Counted from the first letter of the stretch, positions 1-7,152 are shown. The stretch is DNA of 9,198 nucleotides from Alkalibacterium indicireducens (GCF_039522005.1 NZ_BAAADA010000214.1:1-9198); one strand, 5' to 3'. Numbers and translations: made by a program. Notes: generated by a model not told the origin, from the sequence alone.

Positions 1-141
1 CTTCTTTCTTTTTGTCTACTTTAATTTCTTGCCCTACTATTTTACTTTCCGACAACTATTTTACACATAGACAGACTTGACTGCCTGAGTGAGGATCTGA
101 CGGATCATGTGGTTTGTTGTATTTTATCTTGTCTTAAAAAT
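1..141. other. Non-coding region downstream of bcd
   Basis: I see no convincing gene in this stretch, which lies beyond the bcd stop codon and runs off the left edge. It is AT-rich and contains a 10-bp direct repeat (ACTATTTTAC at 36-45 and 55-64). There is no GC-rich hairpin followed by a T-run on the minus strand, so the end of the bcd transcript is not marked here by a clear intrinsic terminator. It may include control sequence for a gene outside the window, but nothing shows that directly. Confidence 0.6.
36..64. repeat. Two 10-bp direct repeats, ACTATTTTAC
   Basis: ACTATTTTAC occurs at 36-45 and again at 55-64, with start points 19 bp apart. On the minus strand the units read GTAAAATAGT. 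The core TAAAATAG also appears at 1326-1333 and 9112-9119 in the control regions of lysR and ptb. Such AT-rich words recur easily by chance, so a regulatory role is only a possibility. Confidence 0.5.
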
Positions 142-1245
142 TCAGCGGTTCAGAATCGATTTCGTATGCTGACTGAATATGCTTCTGGTACCTCTTACTG
201 CAGCAATCCGTTCTTCTGCAAGGATATCCGCAGCTTTATAAGATGGAATACCATCGCGTTCTGCGATAGCAAATACTTTTTCAATCTGGTCGTACACTCT
301 GTCGATGGACATGCGCGCACGAGCTTCGTTGTAGCCCCCGTTGAACTCGTCTGCCACTTGAATGACTCCACCTGAATTAATAATGTAGTCCGGAGCATAG
401 ATAAGTCCCATTTCTTCAAGTTTATCTCCGTGCCGAGCTTTTTCGAGCTGATTATTGGCGGCGCCTGCAATGACTTTGATGCCCGCGGCTTTAATTTTTT
501 CCAGACTGTCATCATTGACGGTTGCTCCTAGAGCACAAGGTGCATAAATGTCGGCCTGGACTGAAAACAGGTCATCAGAAGCCACAATCTGGCATCCTAA
601 ATCACGTGCCCGATTTCTTGGCTCCTCAAACAGATCAGCAGCTATGACATGAGCCCCTTCTGCTATAGCTTTCTCGGCCAGAATATATCCGACTTTACCG
701 ACTCCTTCAATAAGAATCCGTTTGCCTTCCAGCGACGAGGAGCCAAACGCTTTTTTGGCGGCTGCTTTCATCCCCACATAAACACCATGAGCAGTTGAAG
801 GAGAAGGATTGCCTGACGTTCCCGGTTTGAGTCCAGTTCCTGCAACATAGTTCGTTTCCTGATAAATATAATCCATCTCGATTTCAGTTGTGCCGACGTC
901 CGCCGCAGTTATGTAACGGCCGTTCAATCCTTCGACAAATCGGCCGAATGCTCTGAACATCGCCTCTTTATTTACCTCTTTATCCGGATCCTTTAAAATC
1001 ACAGTCTTCGCTCCGCCAATCGGAAGCCCACTGGCAGCATTTTTATAGGTCATTCCCTTAGCCAGTCGCATGGCATCCAGAATTGCTTCTTCTTCTTTTT
1101 CATAAGTCCAGTATCGCGTCCCACCAAGTCCTGGTCCTAATGTTGTATCATGAATACAGGTGATGGCTTTAAGTCCTGTTTCTTTGTCGTTCATAAAAAT
1201 CAGTTGTTCGTAGTCATATTCTTCCAGCGCTTTAAAGATGTCCAT
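142..1245 (-). CDS. bcd: Leucine/valine (branched-chain amino acid) dehydrogenase
   Basis: This NAD-dependent cytosolic enzyme reversibly deaminates leucine, isoleucine and valine to 2-oxo acids, the first step of BCAA breakdown and the supplier of substrate to the Bkd complex encoded nearby. The 367-residue length matches the family. The N-terminal catalytic domain shows the substrate-binding Lys68 (MTYKNA), the catalytic Lys80 in GGAKTV and the conserved Asp116 in TAADVGTT. The Rossmann domain has GVGKVG at 181-186 and an acidic residue (Asp204) after the second strand, as expected for NAD rather than NADP. SGNPSPSTAHGV (144-155) is a family signature. The start ATG at 1245-1243 follows an AAGGAAG ribosome binding site (1253-1259) at good spacing. 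In B. subtilis this gene lies between ptb and buk; here it is outside the bkd operon and divergent from lysR. Preference among Leu, Val and Ile cannot be read from the sequence, and phenylalanine dehydrogenase is a less likely alternative. Confidence 0.95.
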   Translation of the reverse strand: MDIFKALEEYDYEQLIFMNDKETGLKAITCIHDTTLGPGLGGTRYWTYEKEEEAILDAMRLAKGMTYKNAASGLPIGGAKTVILKDPDKEVNKEAMFRAFGRFVEGLNGRYITAADVGTTEIEMDYIYQETNYVAGTGLKPGTSGNPSPSTAHGVYVGMKAAAKKAFGSSSLEGKRILIEGVGKVGYILAEKAIAEGAHVIAADLFEEPRNRARDLGCQIVASDDLFSVQADIYAPCALGATVNDDSLEKIKAAGIKVIAGAANNQLEKARHGDKLEEMGLIYAPDYIINSGGVIQVADEFNGGYNEARARMSIDRVYDQIEKVFAIAERDGIPSYKAADILAEERIAAVRGTRSIFSQHTKSILNR

Positions 1246-1287
1246 TTGTTTACTTCCTTTCCGATTTTAAATTTGACTATATATGAA

Positions 1288-1300
1288 TATTTTATGCGTT
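1288..1300 (-). promoter_or_regulatory. AACGCATAAAATA motif upstream of bcd (shared with ptb)
   Basis: On the minus strand this reads AACGCATAAAATA. It matches the sequence upstream of ptb (9113-9125, AACACATAAAATA) at 12 of 13 positions and in the same orientation relative to the downstream gene. Its 10-bp core GCATAAAATA is repeated exactly at 1327-1336. It overlaps the candidate bcd -10 hexamer. I infer a possible operator; the motif is AT-rich, so chance or shared promoter-like sequence is not excluded. Confidence 0.4.
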
Positions 1301-1317
1301 CCATTAAAAGTAGTTAA
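1289..1317 (-). promoter_or_regulatory. Candidate sigma-A promoter of bcd
   Basis: On the minus strand TTAACT (1312-1317) and TAAAAT (1289-1294) are separated by 17 bp, matching the sigma-A hexamers at about four positions each. Transcription would start near 1282 and give a leader of about 37 nt before the bcd ATG. An alternative -10, TATAGT at 1276-1281, has only a weak -35 partner. No experimental mark is available. Confidence 0.4.
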
Positions 1318-1326
1318 TAACTGACC

Positions 1327-1336
1327 TATTTTATGC
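1327..1336. promoter_or_regulatory. Second copy of the GCATAAAATA core in the bcd-lysR region
   Basis: TATTTTATGC on the plus strand (GCATAAAATA on the minus strand) repeats the sequence at 1288-1297 exactly, 39 bp away. The two copies lie one near each promoter of the divergent pair. Paired sites are common for LysR-type regulators acting on a shared divergent region, but whether this protein binds here is inference. Confidence 0.35.
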
Positions 1337-1347
1337 TAACGCTTACT
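1334..1347 (-). promoter_or_regulatory. cre-like site (CcpA) over the lysR promoter
   Basis: The minus strand reads AGTAAGCGTTAGCA, which matches the classical cre consensus TGWNANCGNTNNCA at 13 of 14 positions; only the first base differs. It covers the position expected for the -35 element of the lysR promoter (-10 at 1357-1362), where CcpA binding would block RNA polymerase. The match is seen in the sequence. Carbon catabolite repression of lysR is inferred from the known behaviour of CcpA in Bacillota. Confidence 0.55.
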
Positions 1348-1356
1348 CAACTCATG

Positions 1357-1362
1357 TATAAT
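1357..1362 (+). promoter_or_regulatory. Candidate -10 box (TATAAT) of lysR
   Basis: A perfect TATAAT lies 36 bp upstream of the lysR start at 1399. The region 16-18 bp upstream has no good -35 hexamer, which would suit a promoter needing an activator or one controlled by a regulator. Transcription would begin near 1369, downstream of the in-frame ATG at 1333, which argues against that ATG as the start. Confidence 0.45.
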
Positions 1363-1398
1363 GAACAGACGAGCCTATTAGAAAGAAGGATGGATCCG

Positions 1399-2286
1399 AT
1401 GGATATTAAACAATTGAAATATTTCATAGAGATTGCCCATACTAAAAACTTATCTCAAGCTGCACGTAATCTGTTTGTAACGCAGCCTACTCTATCTTTT
1501 ACAATCAAAAAACTTGAATCAGAGCTGAATACCCATCTGTTCAACCCTCATGATAAATCGTTTAATCTGACCCGGTCCGGAAAACTGTTATACAAAAAAG
1601 GAACGCAGATAGTAAACGACTTTGATGACCTGGTACATAAAATCCAGCACATGAAAACGGATACAAAAGAAACCATCAGATTAGGGCTGACAATTCTTTT
1701 TGCCGTACAGTATATGGAACAGATATCAAGCTTCATCGCTACACATCAGAATGTCGATCTGATCATTACTCAAAACGGGTCCCGTAAAATACAGACTATG
1801 CTGGCGAATGACGAGCTGGATATTGGCCTCGTATCATTTCCGAATACCCAGTCGAACGCCATTTCCATCGAAGCTTTAAATACATCGACAAAAGGGTACA
1901 ATGTCCATGTCGTTATGCCTGAAACGAATCCCTTGGCTGATGCCGAAGAACTGACCTTTATAGACTTGAAAAATCAGCGTTTTTCTACACTGAACGAGAA
2001 TTTCATGCTTGGTCAGATGCTACTGGAGCGCAGCCGTCACCTCGGATTCGAACCGGATATTGTCATGTACCATGATGACTTGCAGGTTCTTTTATACAGC
2101 CTGCAGACGCTTGATTCGATCTGTCTGCTGCCTATTGAGTATCGCTCGATCGGAGCTCTCGATGGATTGAAATGGATTCCTCTAAAAGATAAGAATGATT
2201 ATTTTTCAATCGGTATCGCCTTAAAGAAAGGGAAGGCTCCGACTAAAGCGATTGAAGAACTCATAGCTGAAATAAAGAAGAACTGA
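1399..2286 (+). CDS. LysR-type transcriptional regulator
   Basis: This is a cytosolic DNA-binding regulator. From the chosen start it has 295 residues, typical for the family. Residues 1-60 form the winged helix-turn-helix (LKYFIEIAHTKNLSQAARNL, then VTQPTLSFTIKKLE, then the wing with FNLTRSGK), and about 90-290 form the periplasmic-binding-protein-like effector domain. The start at 1399 is preferred over in-frame ATGs at 1333 and 1390: it gives the standard family N-terminus, has an AGAAGGA ribosome binding site eight bases upstream, and lies below a TATAAT box. The gene is divergent from bcd and convergent with bkdB, sitting between the two parts of the BCAA pathway. I infer that it controls bcd and perhaps the bkd operon, with a BCAA or a 2-oxo acid as a possible ligand. 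I do not recognise a specific named orthologue. Confidence 0.9.
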   Translation: MDIKQLKYFIEIAHTKNLSQAARNLFVTQPTLSFTIKKLESELNTHLFNPHDKSFNLTRSGKLLYKKGTQIVNDFDDLVHKIQHMKTDTKETIRLGLTILFAVQYMEQISSFIATHQNVDLIITQNGSRKIQTMLANDELDIGLVSFPNTQSNAISIEALNTSTKGYNVHVVMPETNPLADAEELTFIDLKNQRFSTLNENFMLGQMLLERSRHLGFEPDIVMYHDDLQVLLYSLQTLDSICLLPIEYRSIGALDGLKWIPLKDKNDYFSIGIALKKGKAPTKAIEELIAEIKKN

Positions 2287-2298
2287 CACTGTCGTTCA

Positions 2299-2330
2299 TC
2301 CCTCTCCTATCGAGAGGGAATTATTATTTA
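2299..2330 (+). terminator. Intrinsic terminator of lysR in the convergent gap
   Basis: An 8-bp perfect stem (TCCCTCTC at 2299-2306 with GAGAGGGA at 2312-2319) and a 5-base loop CTATC begin 13 bases after the lysR stop codon. A moderately T-rich tail (ATTATTATTT) follows on the plus strand. On the minus strand the same hairpin follows the bkdB stop closely but is not followed by a T-run, so it is a weaker terminator in that direction. It probably serves to insulate the two converging units. Confidence 0.7.
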
Positions 2331-3704
2331 ATACAAATCAGATTCGTCAGAAAATCGGCCGAGGTTATCTTTTACAGTCTGAAGGAAACGTCCAGCCTGT
2401 AGTCCATCAATGATCCGATGGTCTATCGATAGACACAGATTGACCATGTCTGCTGCTTTAAAGCCACCTTCTTCAGTAGGAACAAATCGTTTGTTGATGC
2501 TTTCCACCTGCAGGATCGCAGCTTGAGGATGATTAATGATTCCCATCGACTGGACTGATCCGAAACTTCCAGTGTTGTTGACGGTCATCGTTCCACCTTG
2601 CATATCTGACGTGGTCAACTTGCCTTGCCGGGCGAGTCCTGCCAGGCGACTGACTTCTTTGGACAAGCCATTCAGTGAGTAGCGATCAGCCTGATGGATA
2701 ACAGGAACAAACAAATGCTCGTCAGTAGCGACCGCAACCGAAATATTGATGTCTTTATGATAGACAATATTTCCATTGTCCCACGAGGTATTAATAACTG
2801 GGTGCTTCTTAAGTGCCTGAACGACTGCTTTTACAAAGAACGGGAAGTAGGACAGTGACACGCCTTCATGCTCTTTGAATGTAGCTTTTGTCTGTTCTCT
2901 CAGTTTAACGATATTGGTCACATCTGCTTCGACCATCAGCCAGGCATGCGGGATCTCAGTTGAACTTTGAACCATTTTCCGGGCAATGGCTTTGCGTATG
3001 CCATCAGCGGGAACCACTTCGCCGCCATTTGGCAGAAGTGAAGCTGCCGGTGCTGCTTTTTGAGGACGCGTCGATTCTGCTTCAACTGGAGATGATTCCT
3101 CTGAACGATTCTCTTTCTTATCAGAAGACTGTTGTGCAGCAGGTTTCTGACTGTCTACATCGAATGCCAGCACATCTTTCCGAGTGATTCGCCCATGTTT
3201 TCCTGTACCTTCAACTTGGGACAGGTCAATGCCGCGTTCCTGTGAAATACGAACAACTGCCGGAGAATAACGGGTCGTACTGTCGGAATCTTTCTGGGTA
3301 TCCTTTGGAGTCGACTGCTTCTCATCACTCGTCGTCTGTCGCTCCATCGGTTCCCTTTCCGCTTCCTTGTCGATTTCCTCGTTGATATGGTCAGTGAACT
3401 CCTCACCTGTTTCAATGCCTGATTCCGAGCTGTCTGAATTCTCTCCCTCATCCTCTCCTTCTTCATCTGTCTGAATTTTCACCATTGGTGTTCCTATTTC
3501 AACATCCGTGTCTATGTCTATCAGAAATTCTTTGACTATTCCGGAATAATTGGAAGGGATCTCTGTTGTCACCTTGTCGGACACTGCTTCTGCAATCGGG
3601 TCGTATTTTTCGATCCTATCTCCTTCTGAAACCAGCCATGCAGCTATGGAGGCTTCGGTTACACTCTCACCTAGGTGAGGCATTTCAATAATTTCAATAC
3701 TCAT
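2328..3704 (-). CDS. bkdB: Branched-chain 2-oxo acid dehydrogenase E2 (dihydrolipoyl acyltransferase)
   Basis: This is the core subunit of the cytosolic Bkd complex. It moves the branched acyl group from E1 to CoA through a swinging lipoyl arm. The 458 residues show one lipoyl domain (about 1-78, lipoylated Lys44 in SDKVTTE), a peripheral subunit-binding domain (about 146-181, YSPAVVRISQERGIDL...GRITRKDV) and the acyltransferase domain (about 230-450) with the catalytic His429 and Asp433 in DHRIIDG. An upstream in-frame ATG at 3746 would add 14 unlikely residues and overlap bkdAB. The ATG at 3704-3702 gives the normal lipoyl-domain N-terminus and is preceded at 8 nt by AGGAGG. The gene is last in the operon, 13 bp after bkdAB. 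The linker at about 79-145 is rich in Glu, Asp and Ser instead of the usual Ala/Pro. BCAA specificity rests largely on context. Confidence 0.93.
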   Translation of the reverse strand: MSIEIIEMPHLGESVTEASIAAWLVSEGDRIEKYDPIAEAVSDKVTTEIPSNYSGIVKEFLIDIDTDVEIGTPMVKIQTDEEGEDEGENSDSSESGIETGEEFTDHINEEIDKEAEREPMERQTTSDEKQSTPKDTQKDSDSTTRYSPAVVRISQERGIDLSQVEGTGKHGRITRKDVLAFDVDSQKPAAQQSSDKKENRSEESSPVEAESTRPQKAAPAASLLPNGGEVVPADGIRKAIARKMVQSSTEIPHAWLMVEADVTNIVKLREQTKATFKEHEGVSLSYFPFFVKAVVQALKKHPVINTSWDNGNIVYHKDINISVAVATDEHLFVPVIHQADRYSLNGLSKEVSRLAGLARQGKLTTSDMQGGTMTVNNTGSFGSVQSMGIINHPQAAILQVESINKRFVPTEEGGFKAADMVNLCLSIDHRIIDGLQAGRFLQTVKDNLGRFSDESDLY

Positions 3705-3711
3705 CAACTGA

Positions 3712-3720
3712 TCCTCCTTA
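3712..3720 (-). promoter_or_regulatory. Ribosome binding site deciding the bkdB start
   Basis: The minus strand reads TAAGGAGGA, a near-perfect anti-16S match whose first three bases are the bkdAB stop codon. It lies 7-8 bases before the ATG at 3704, so it selects that start over the upstream in-frame ATG at 3746 and suggests translation coupled to the end of bkdAB. Confidence 0.8.
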
Positions 3721-4704
3721 AAACTCTGCCAGTTCTCGCATAGCATTCGTCACTTTTTCTTCGTTGACCAGGAATTCACGTTCCAACGCAATAGCGTACG
3801 GCATGCTTGGAGAATCCGGCCCGGCAAGTCTCTTGATCGGTGCATCCAGATCGAAAAGCGCTTCTTCAGCAATAATCGCTGATATTTCGCTCATGATGCT
3901 GCCTTCCAGGTTGTCTTCTGTAACCAGTAGGACTTTACCTGTTTTTTTCGCTGCTTTGACCAGCGTCTCCTTATCCAGTGGATACAAGGAACGCACATCG
4001 ACAACTTCTGCTTCGTATCCCTCTTTGCTCAGCGTCTCAGCTGCTTTCAAGGCATGATTCAGAACCATGCCATAGCCGATGACGGTAATATCGTCGCCTT
4101 CGCGTACGACATTTGCCTTGTCAAGAGGTACGACATAATCGTCATCGGATACATCTTCTTTAAGTAGGCGATACAACCGTTTATGCTCGTAAAACAAAAC
4201 AGGGTCGTCAGAGCGGATTGCCGCTTTGATCAGTCCTTTGGCGTCATGTGGAGAAGACGGGGTAACGATACGCAGTCCGGGCTGACCGAAGAGGACCTTT
4301 TCTGTAGATTGAGAGTGATACAGCCCCCCTCTCACTCCACCTCCATAAGGTGCACGGTAGACAATCGGTGCTGTCCAGTCTCCTTTCGTACGGTAACGCA
4401 TACGTGACGCTTCCGATATCAATTGATTGACGGCAGGCAGGATATAGTCGGCAAACTGGAATTCTCCGATCGCCCGGTAGCCGACGAGTCCGAGTCCTAC
4501 TGCCAGCCCACCAATCTCACCTTCTGTCAGCGGTGTATTAAAACAACGGTGATCTCCGAACTGTTCAGCCAGTCCTTTTGTGACTCCGAACACACCACCT
4601 TTTACTCCTCCGACGTCCTCGCCGAAGATCACTACATTTTCATCACGTGCCATTTCTTCTTCTATTCCTTTTCGAATGGCTTCTAAATACGTCATCATTG
4701 CCAT
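3718..4704 (-). CDS. bkdAB: Branched-chain 2-oxo acid dehydrogenase E1 beta subunit
   Basis: This forms the alpha2beta2 thiamine diphosphate (ThDP) decarboxylase (E1) with BkdAA. It decarboxylates the 2-oxo acids of Val, Leu and Ile and acylates the lipoyl group of BkdB. The 328 residues match the family length. The N-terminal pyrimidine-binding domain includes GEDVGGVKGGVFGVT (28-42) and Glu61 in TPLTEGEIGG, placed where the family has the Glu that activates the cofactor aminopyrimidine. The motif LYHSQS with His130 marks the active site. The C-terminal transketolase-like domain contains LVTEDNLEGS and ends in MRELAEF, as in Bacillus BkdAB. ATG at 4704 is preceded by a purine-rich stretch (AAAGGACGGAAGAAG); starts at codons 3 or 4 (both ATG) are possible and change little. 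It lies 24 bp after bkdAA. Pyruvate dehydrogenase E1 beta is the main alternative, but the butyrate kinase operon argues for Bkd. Confidence 0.95.
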   Translation of the reverse strand: MAMMTYLEAIRKGIEEEMARDENVVIFGEDVGGVKGGVFGVTKGLAEQFGDHRCFNTPLTEGEIGGLAVGLGLVGYRAIGEFQFADYILPAVNQLISEASRMRYRTKGDWTAPIVYRAPYGGGVRGGLYHSQSTEKVLFGQPGLRIVTPSSPHDAKGLIKAAIRSDDPVLFYEHKRLYRLLKEDVSDDDYVVPLDKANVVREGDDITVIGYGMVLNHALKAAETLSKEGYEAEVVDVRSLYPLDKETLVKAAKKTGKVLLVTEDNLEGSIMSEISAIIAEEALFDLDAPIKRLAGPDSPSMPYAIALEREFLVNEEKVTNAMRELAEF

Positions 4705-4728
4705 AGGCTTCTTCCGTCCTTTCAGAAT

Positions 4729-5733
4729 CTATTTTTCTGCATAAACGTGGTCAAGAATAGTGTCAGCCGTCGGTTCCGGCATTTCTTCTGCCTCGTCTGT
4801 CGCTTTATTGATCTCTTTTTTCAGCTCAGTATCAATGTCTGTCATTTCTTCACGGGTCAGATACCCTTCATCGATCAGCTGCTTTTCAAAGAACAGAAGC
4901 CCATCGTTTTTCTTCAAATTTTCAATATCTTCTTTGGAACGGTAGACGGTGTGGTCATCGTCAGCAGAGTGGGAAGTCAGTCGTGATACCATCAGTTCGA
5001 TAAGCGCTGGACCTTCTCCGCTGCGGGCACGCTCTACGACTTCTTTGAATGCGAGATAGGTTTCGACAAAATCATTGCCGTTAACTCTTTTTCCCGGGAA
5101 TCCATAAGCAGGTCCACGTTCTGCCATCGTTTCATTGGCATACTGTTCATCCGTGCCTACGGAGATAGCATAGCCATTATTTTCAATGACGAATATCAGC
5201 GGCAGCTTCTTGACTCCTGCAAAGTTCATGGCTTCCTGCACTTCGCCCTGGTTGGCAGATCCTTCACCCGTTGAGGTCAATGTGACATAGTCCTGTTTTT
5301 TCAGCTGCGCCCCGTAAGCCACTCCTGTAGCGAGCGGGAACTGTGTACTTACTGTTGATGAATGGGACACAATATTATGCTCTTTGGAGCCGTAATGGTT
5401 CGGCATCTGCCGGCCATGAGAAGACGGGTCATCTTCTTTGCCCAGCGATCCTAGCATAATGTCTTTAGGTGTCATCCCCCAGACCATGCACGCAGTCATA
5501 TCACGGTAATAAGGAAGGAAATAATCTTTTTCAGGCTGGAAAGCCATCGCCATGGCTACCTGTCCTACTTCATGTCCTTGACCGGAAATGTTGAATGAGG
5601 TCTTTCCTATACGTGTCAGCTGCCATAAGCGTTCATCGAGTCGGCGCCCCATAAGAATATGTCTATAGGCTTGAATGATTTCTTCTTTTGTTAAACCAGA
5701 TTCTTCCAGTTTTTTCATCGCTTCTTCACTCAC
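4729..5733 (-). CDS. bkdAA: Branched-chain 2-oxo acid dehydrogenase E1 alpha subunit
   Basis: This is the ThDP-diphosphate-binding half of the E1 component, paired with BkdAB. The thiamine diphosphate motif runs from GEG (156-158) to the ENN at 184-186, with spacing as in the family; GEG in place of GDG is usual in Bacillus-type Bkd E1 alpha. HGRQMPNHYG (106-115) and the active-site loop RLTSHSADDDHTVYR (251-265, His255) are also clear. At 334 residues it is of normal length. The listed start is GTG at 5733-5731, only 3 bp after the lpdV stop, with no good ribosome binding site. An ATG five codons later (5718-5716) would give a 329-residue protein with a weak purine-rich site (GTGAGTGAAG) ahead of it. 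Either start implies translation coupled to lpdV. The product call is secure; the exact start is not. Confidence 0.93.
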   Translation of the reverse strand: MSEEAMKKLEESGLTKEEIIQAYRHILMGRRLDERLWQLTRIGKTSFNISGQGHEVGQVAMAMAFQPEKDYFLPYYRDMTACMVWGMTPKDIMLGSLGKEDDPSSHGRQMPNHYGSKEHNIVSHSSTVSTQFPLATGVAYGAQLKKQDYVTLTSTGEGSANQGEVQEAMNFAGVKKLPLIFVIENNGYAISVGTDEQYANETMAERGPAYGFPGKRVNGNDFVETYLAFKEVVERARSGEGPALIELMVSRLTSHSADDDHTVYRSKEDIENLKKNDGLLFFEKQLIDEGYLTREEMTDIDTELKKEINKATDEAEEMPEPTADTILDHVYAEK

Positions 5734-5736
5734 TTT

Positions 5737-7152
5737 CTATTTATGAATCGCTAATTTGTATACATCTAGAGCGGCTTCCTGAATGGCTTCAGACAAGGTC
5801 GGATGAGGATGGATTGCCTCGCCGATTTCGATCGGGCTGGCATCCATATAGATAGCTGTACTCACTTCAGAAATCAGATTCGTTGCATGTGGACCGATAA
5901 TCGACACACCAATCAGGTCATCCGTTTCTTCATCTTTGATGACTTCTACAAAGCCATCCGGTTTTCCACCGATCAGTGCTTTCCCGTTCGAATTGAACTG
6001 GAAGGTTCCTGTCTTCACTTTCTTCCCTTCTGGAAGAGTCTCTTTAGTATAGCCAACGCTGGCTATTTCCGGAGACGTATAGGTGCATCTTGGTACGTTG
6101 ACATAATTGATCGGCTCACTAGTATCATGGACAATGTGATCTACTGCCAGCTCCCCTTCTTTCATAGCCACATGTGCGAGCTGAAGGGTGTCGATGCAGT
6201 CGCCAATGGCATAGATATGGCTCTCGGAAGTCTGGTAATGGGCATTGACGTGAATGCCTTTTGCATCATATTTGACTGAAGTGTTCTGAAGACCGATGCC
6301 TTCCACCACAGGCTTACGTCCGATTGCGACCATTACTTTATCCACTACGAGTGGCTTGTCTTCTCCTTTAATGGTGAGAGACACTGTTCCATTTGCAATC
6401 TCAGCCTGTTCAACAAGCTGCCCGACTTTTACATCGATTCCTCGTTTACTGAACTGCTTTTGGAGTGCTTTGGATACTTGCTTGCTCTCGTTGATTAACA
6501 GGCGGTCAAGGGCTTCAAAGATCGTGATCTCAACACCTAGACTGTGAAGCAGGGAAGCCCATTCAACTCCTATGACCCCTCCACCAACGATCGCCATACG
6601 CTCAGGCAGTTCTTGAAGCCTCAGCATCCCATCTGATGACAGAATCATTTCTTCATCGAGAGGCAGATGCGGCAGAGAGTTAGGAACAGAGCCTGTCGCA
6701 ATAATCAGTTTCTTAGGAACGTAGATCTCTTCTTCTTTGTCAGGATCATCAAAGGTAACAGCCACCGCGCCGGATACCGGAGAGAAAATAGATGGACCGA
6801 GTACTGCTCCTTTGCCTTGAACGACTTTTATCTTATTTTTCTTAACCAGACCTTGAACCCCTTGATACAGCTGATCAACGATGGCCTCTTTTCGTTTAGT
6901 CACTTTCGAGTAATTGACTTTTGCTGTCTCCCCAATCTCAATACCGAATTCATCTGCCATGTTAAAGGTATCCATAACTTCTGCACTTTTCAGCAGAGCT
7001 TTGGACGGTATACAGCCGCGGTGCAGGCAGGTGCCTCCCAGCTTGTCTTTTTCAACCAGGACAACATCTAAGCCTTTCTGGGCTGCCCGGATAGCTGCAA
7101 CGTATCCACCGGTGCCTCCGCCAAGAATCAGTAATTCTGTTTCAATCGCCAT
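5737..7152 (-). CDS. lpdV: Dihydrolipoamide dehydrogenase (E3) of the Bkd complex
   Basis: This FAD flavoprotein reoxidises the dihydrolipoyl arm of BkdB and passes electrons to NAD+. The 471 residues show the FAD-binding GGGTGG (11-16), the redox-active disulfide Cys42/Cys47 in GGTCLHRGCIPSK, the ATGS motif (152-155), the NAD-binding GGGVIG (190-195) with Glu213 at the end of the second strand (NAD preference), YAIGDC near the FAD, and the C-terminal interface motif HPHPTLSE with His450 and Glu455 as the catalytic pair. The ATG at 7152 has a GAGGAG site six bases upstream. It lies 20 bp after buk and 3-18 bp before bkdAA. The operon position marks it as the Bkd-dedicated E3 (LpdV type), distinct from the E3 of pyruvate dehydrogenase, though the sequence alone would not prove exclusive use. 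Confidence 0.95.
   Translation of the reverse strand: MAIETELLILGGGTGGYVAAIRAAQKGLDVVLVEKDKLGGTCLHRGCIPSKALLKSAEVMDTFNMADEFGIEIGETAKVNYSKVTKRKEAIVDQLYQGVQGLVKKNKIKVVQGKGAVLGPSIFSPVSGAVAVTFDDPDKEEEIYVPKKLIIATGSVPNSLPHLPLDEEMILSSDGMLRLQELPERMAIVGGGVIGVEWASLLHSLGVEITIFEALDRLLINESKQVSKALQKQFSKRGIDVKVGQLVEQAEIANGTVSLTIKGEDKPLVVDKVMVAIGRKPVVEGIGLQNTSVKYDAKGIHVNAHYQTSESHIYAIGDCIDTLQLAHVAMKEGELAVDHIVHDTSEPINYVNVPRCTYTSPEIASVGYTKETLPEGKKVKTGTFQFNSNGKALIGGKPDGFVEVIKDEETDDLIGVSIIGPHATNLISEVSTAIYMDASPIEIGEAIHPHPTLSEAIQEAALDVYKLAIHK

Noticed and set aside
128..160. Possible bcd terminator at the stop codon (TTCTG-loop-CTGAA then TTTTT on the minus strand)
   Set aside because: The stem is only about five pairs with a mismatch, is AT-rich and overlaps the coding end; too weak to call.
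109..375. Plus-strand open frame of 88 codons over the 3' end of bcd
   Set aside because: It is antisense to a clear, motif-bearing gene, has no ribosome binding site and resembles no known family.
1333..1398. Upstream in-frame ATG extending lysR by 22 residues
   Set aside because: The extension precedes the standard LysR N-terminus, has no ribosome binding site and covers the TATAAT box and the cre-like site.
3155..3466. Minus-strand 103-codon frame, very Arg/Lys-rich, inside bkdB
   Set aside because: It is an out-of-frame reading of the acidic linker of bkdB; the basic composition is a by-product of the Glu/Asp-rich codons in the true frame.
4729..5733. GEG instead of GDG in the thiamine diphosphate motif of BkdAA as a possible defect
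   Set aside because: GEG is the usual form in Bacillus-type Bkd E1 alpha subunits, and the rest of the active site is intact.
5803..6279. Plus-strand open frame of 158 codons inside lpdV
   Set aside because: It is an antisense shadow of lpdV; the encoded protein has no recognisable features and lies fully within a conserved gene.
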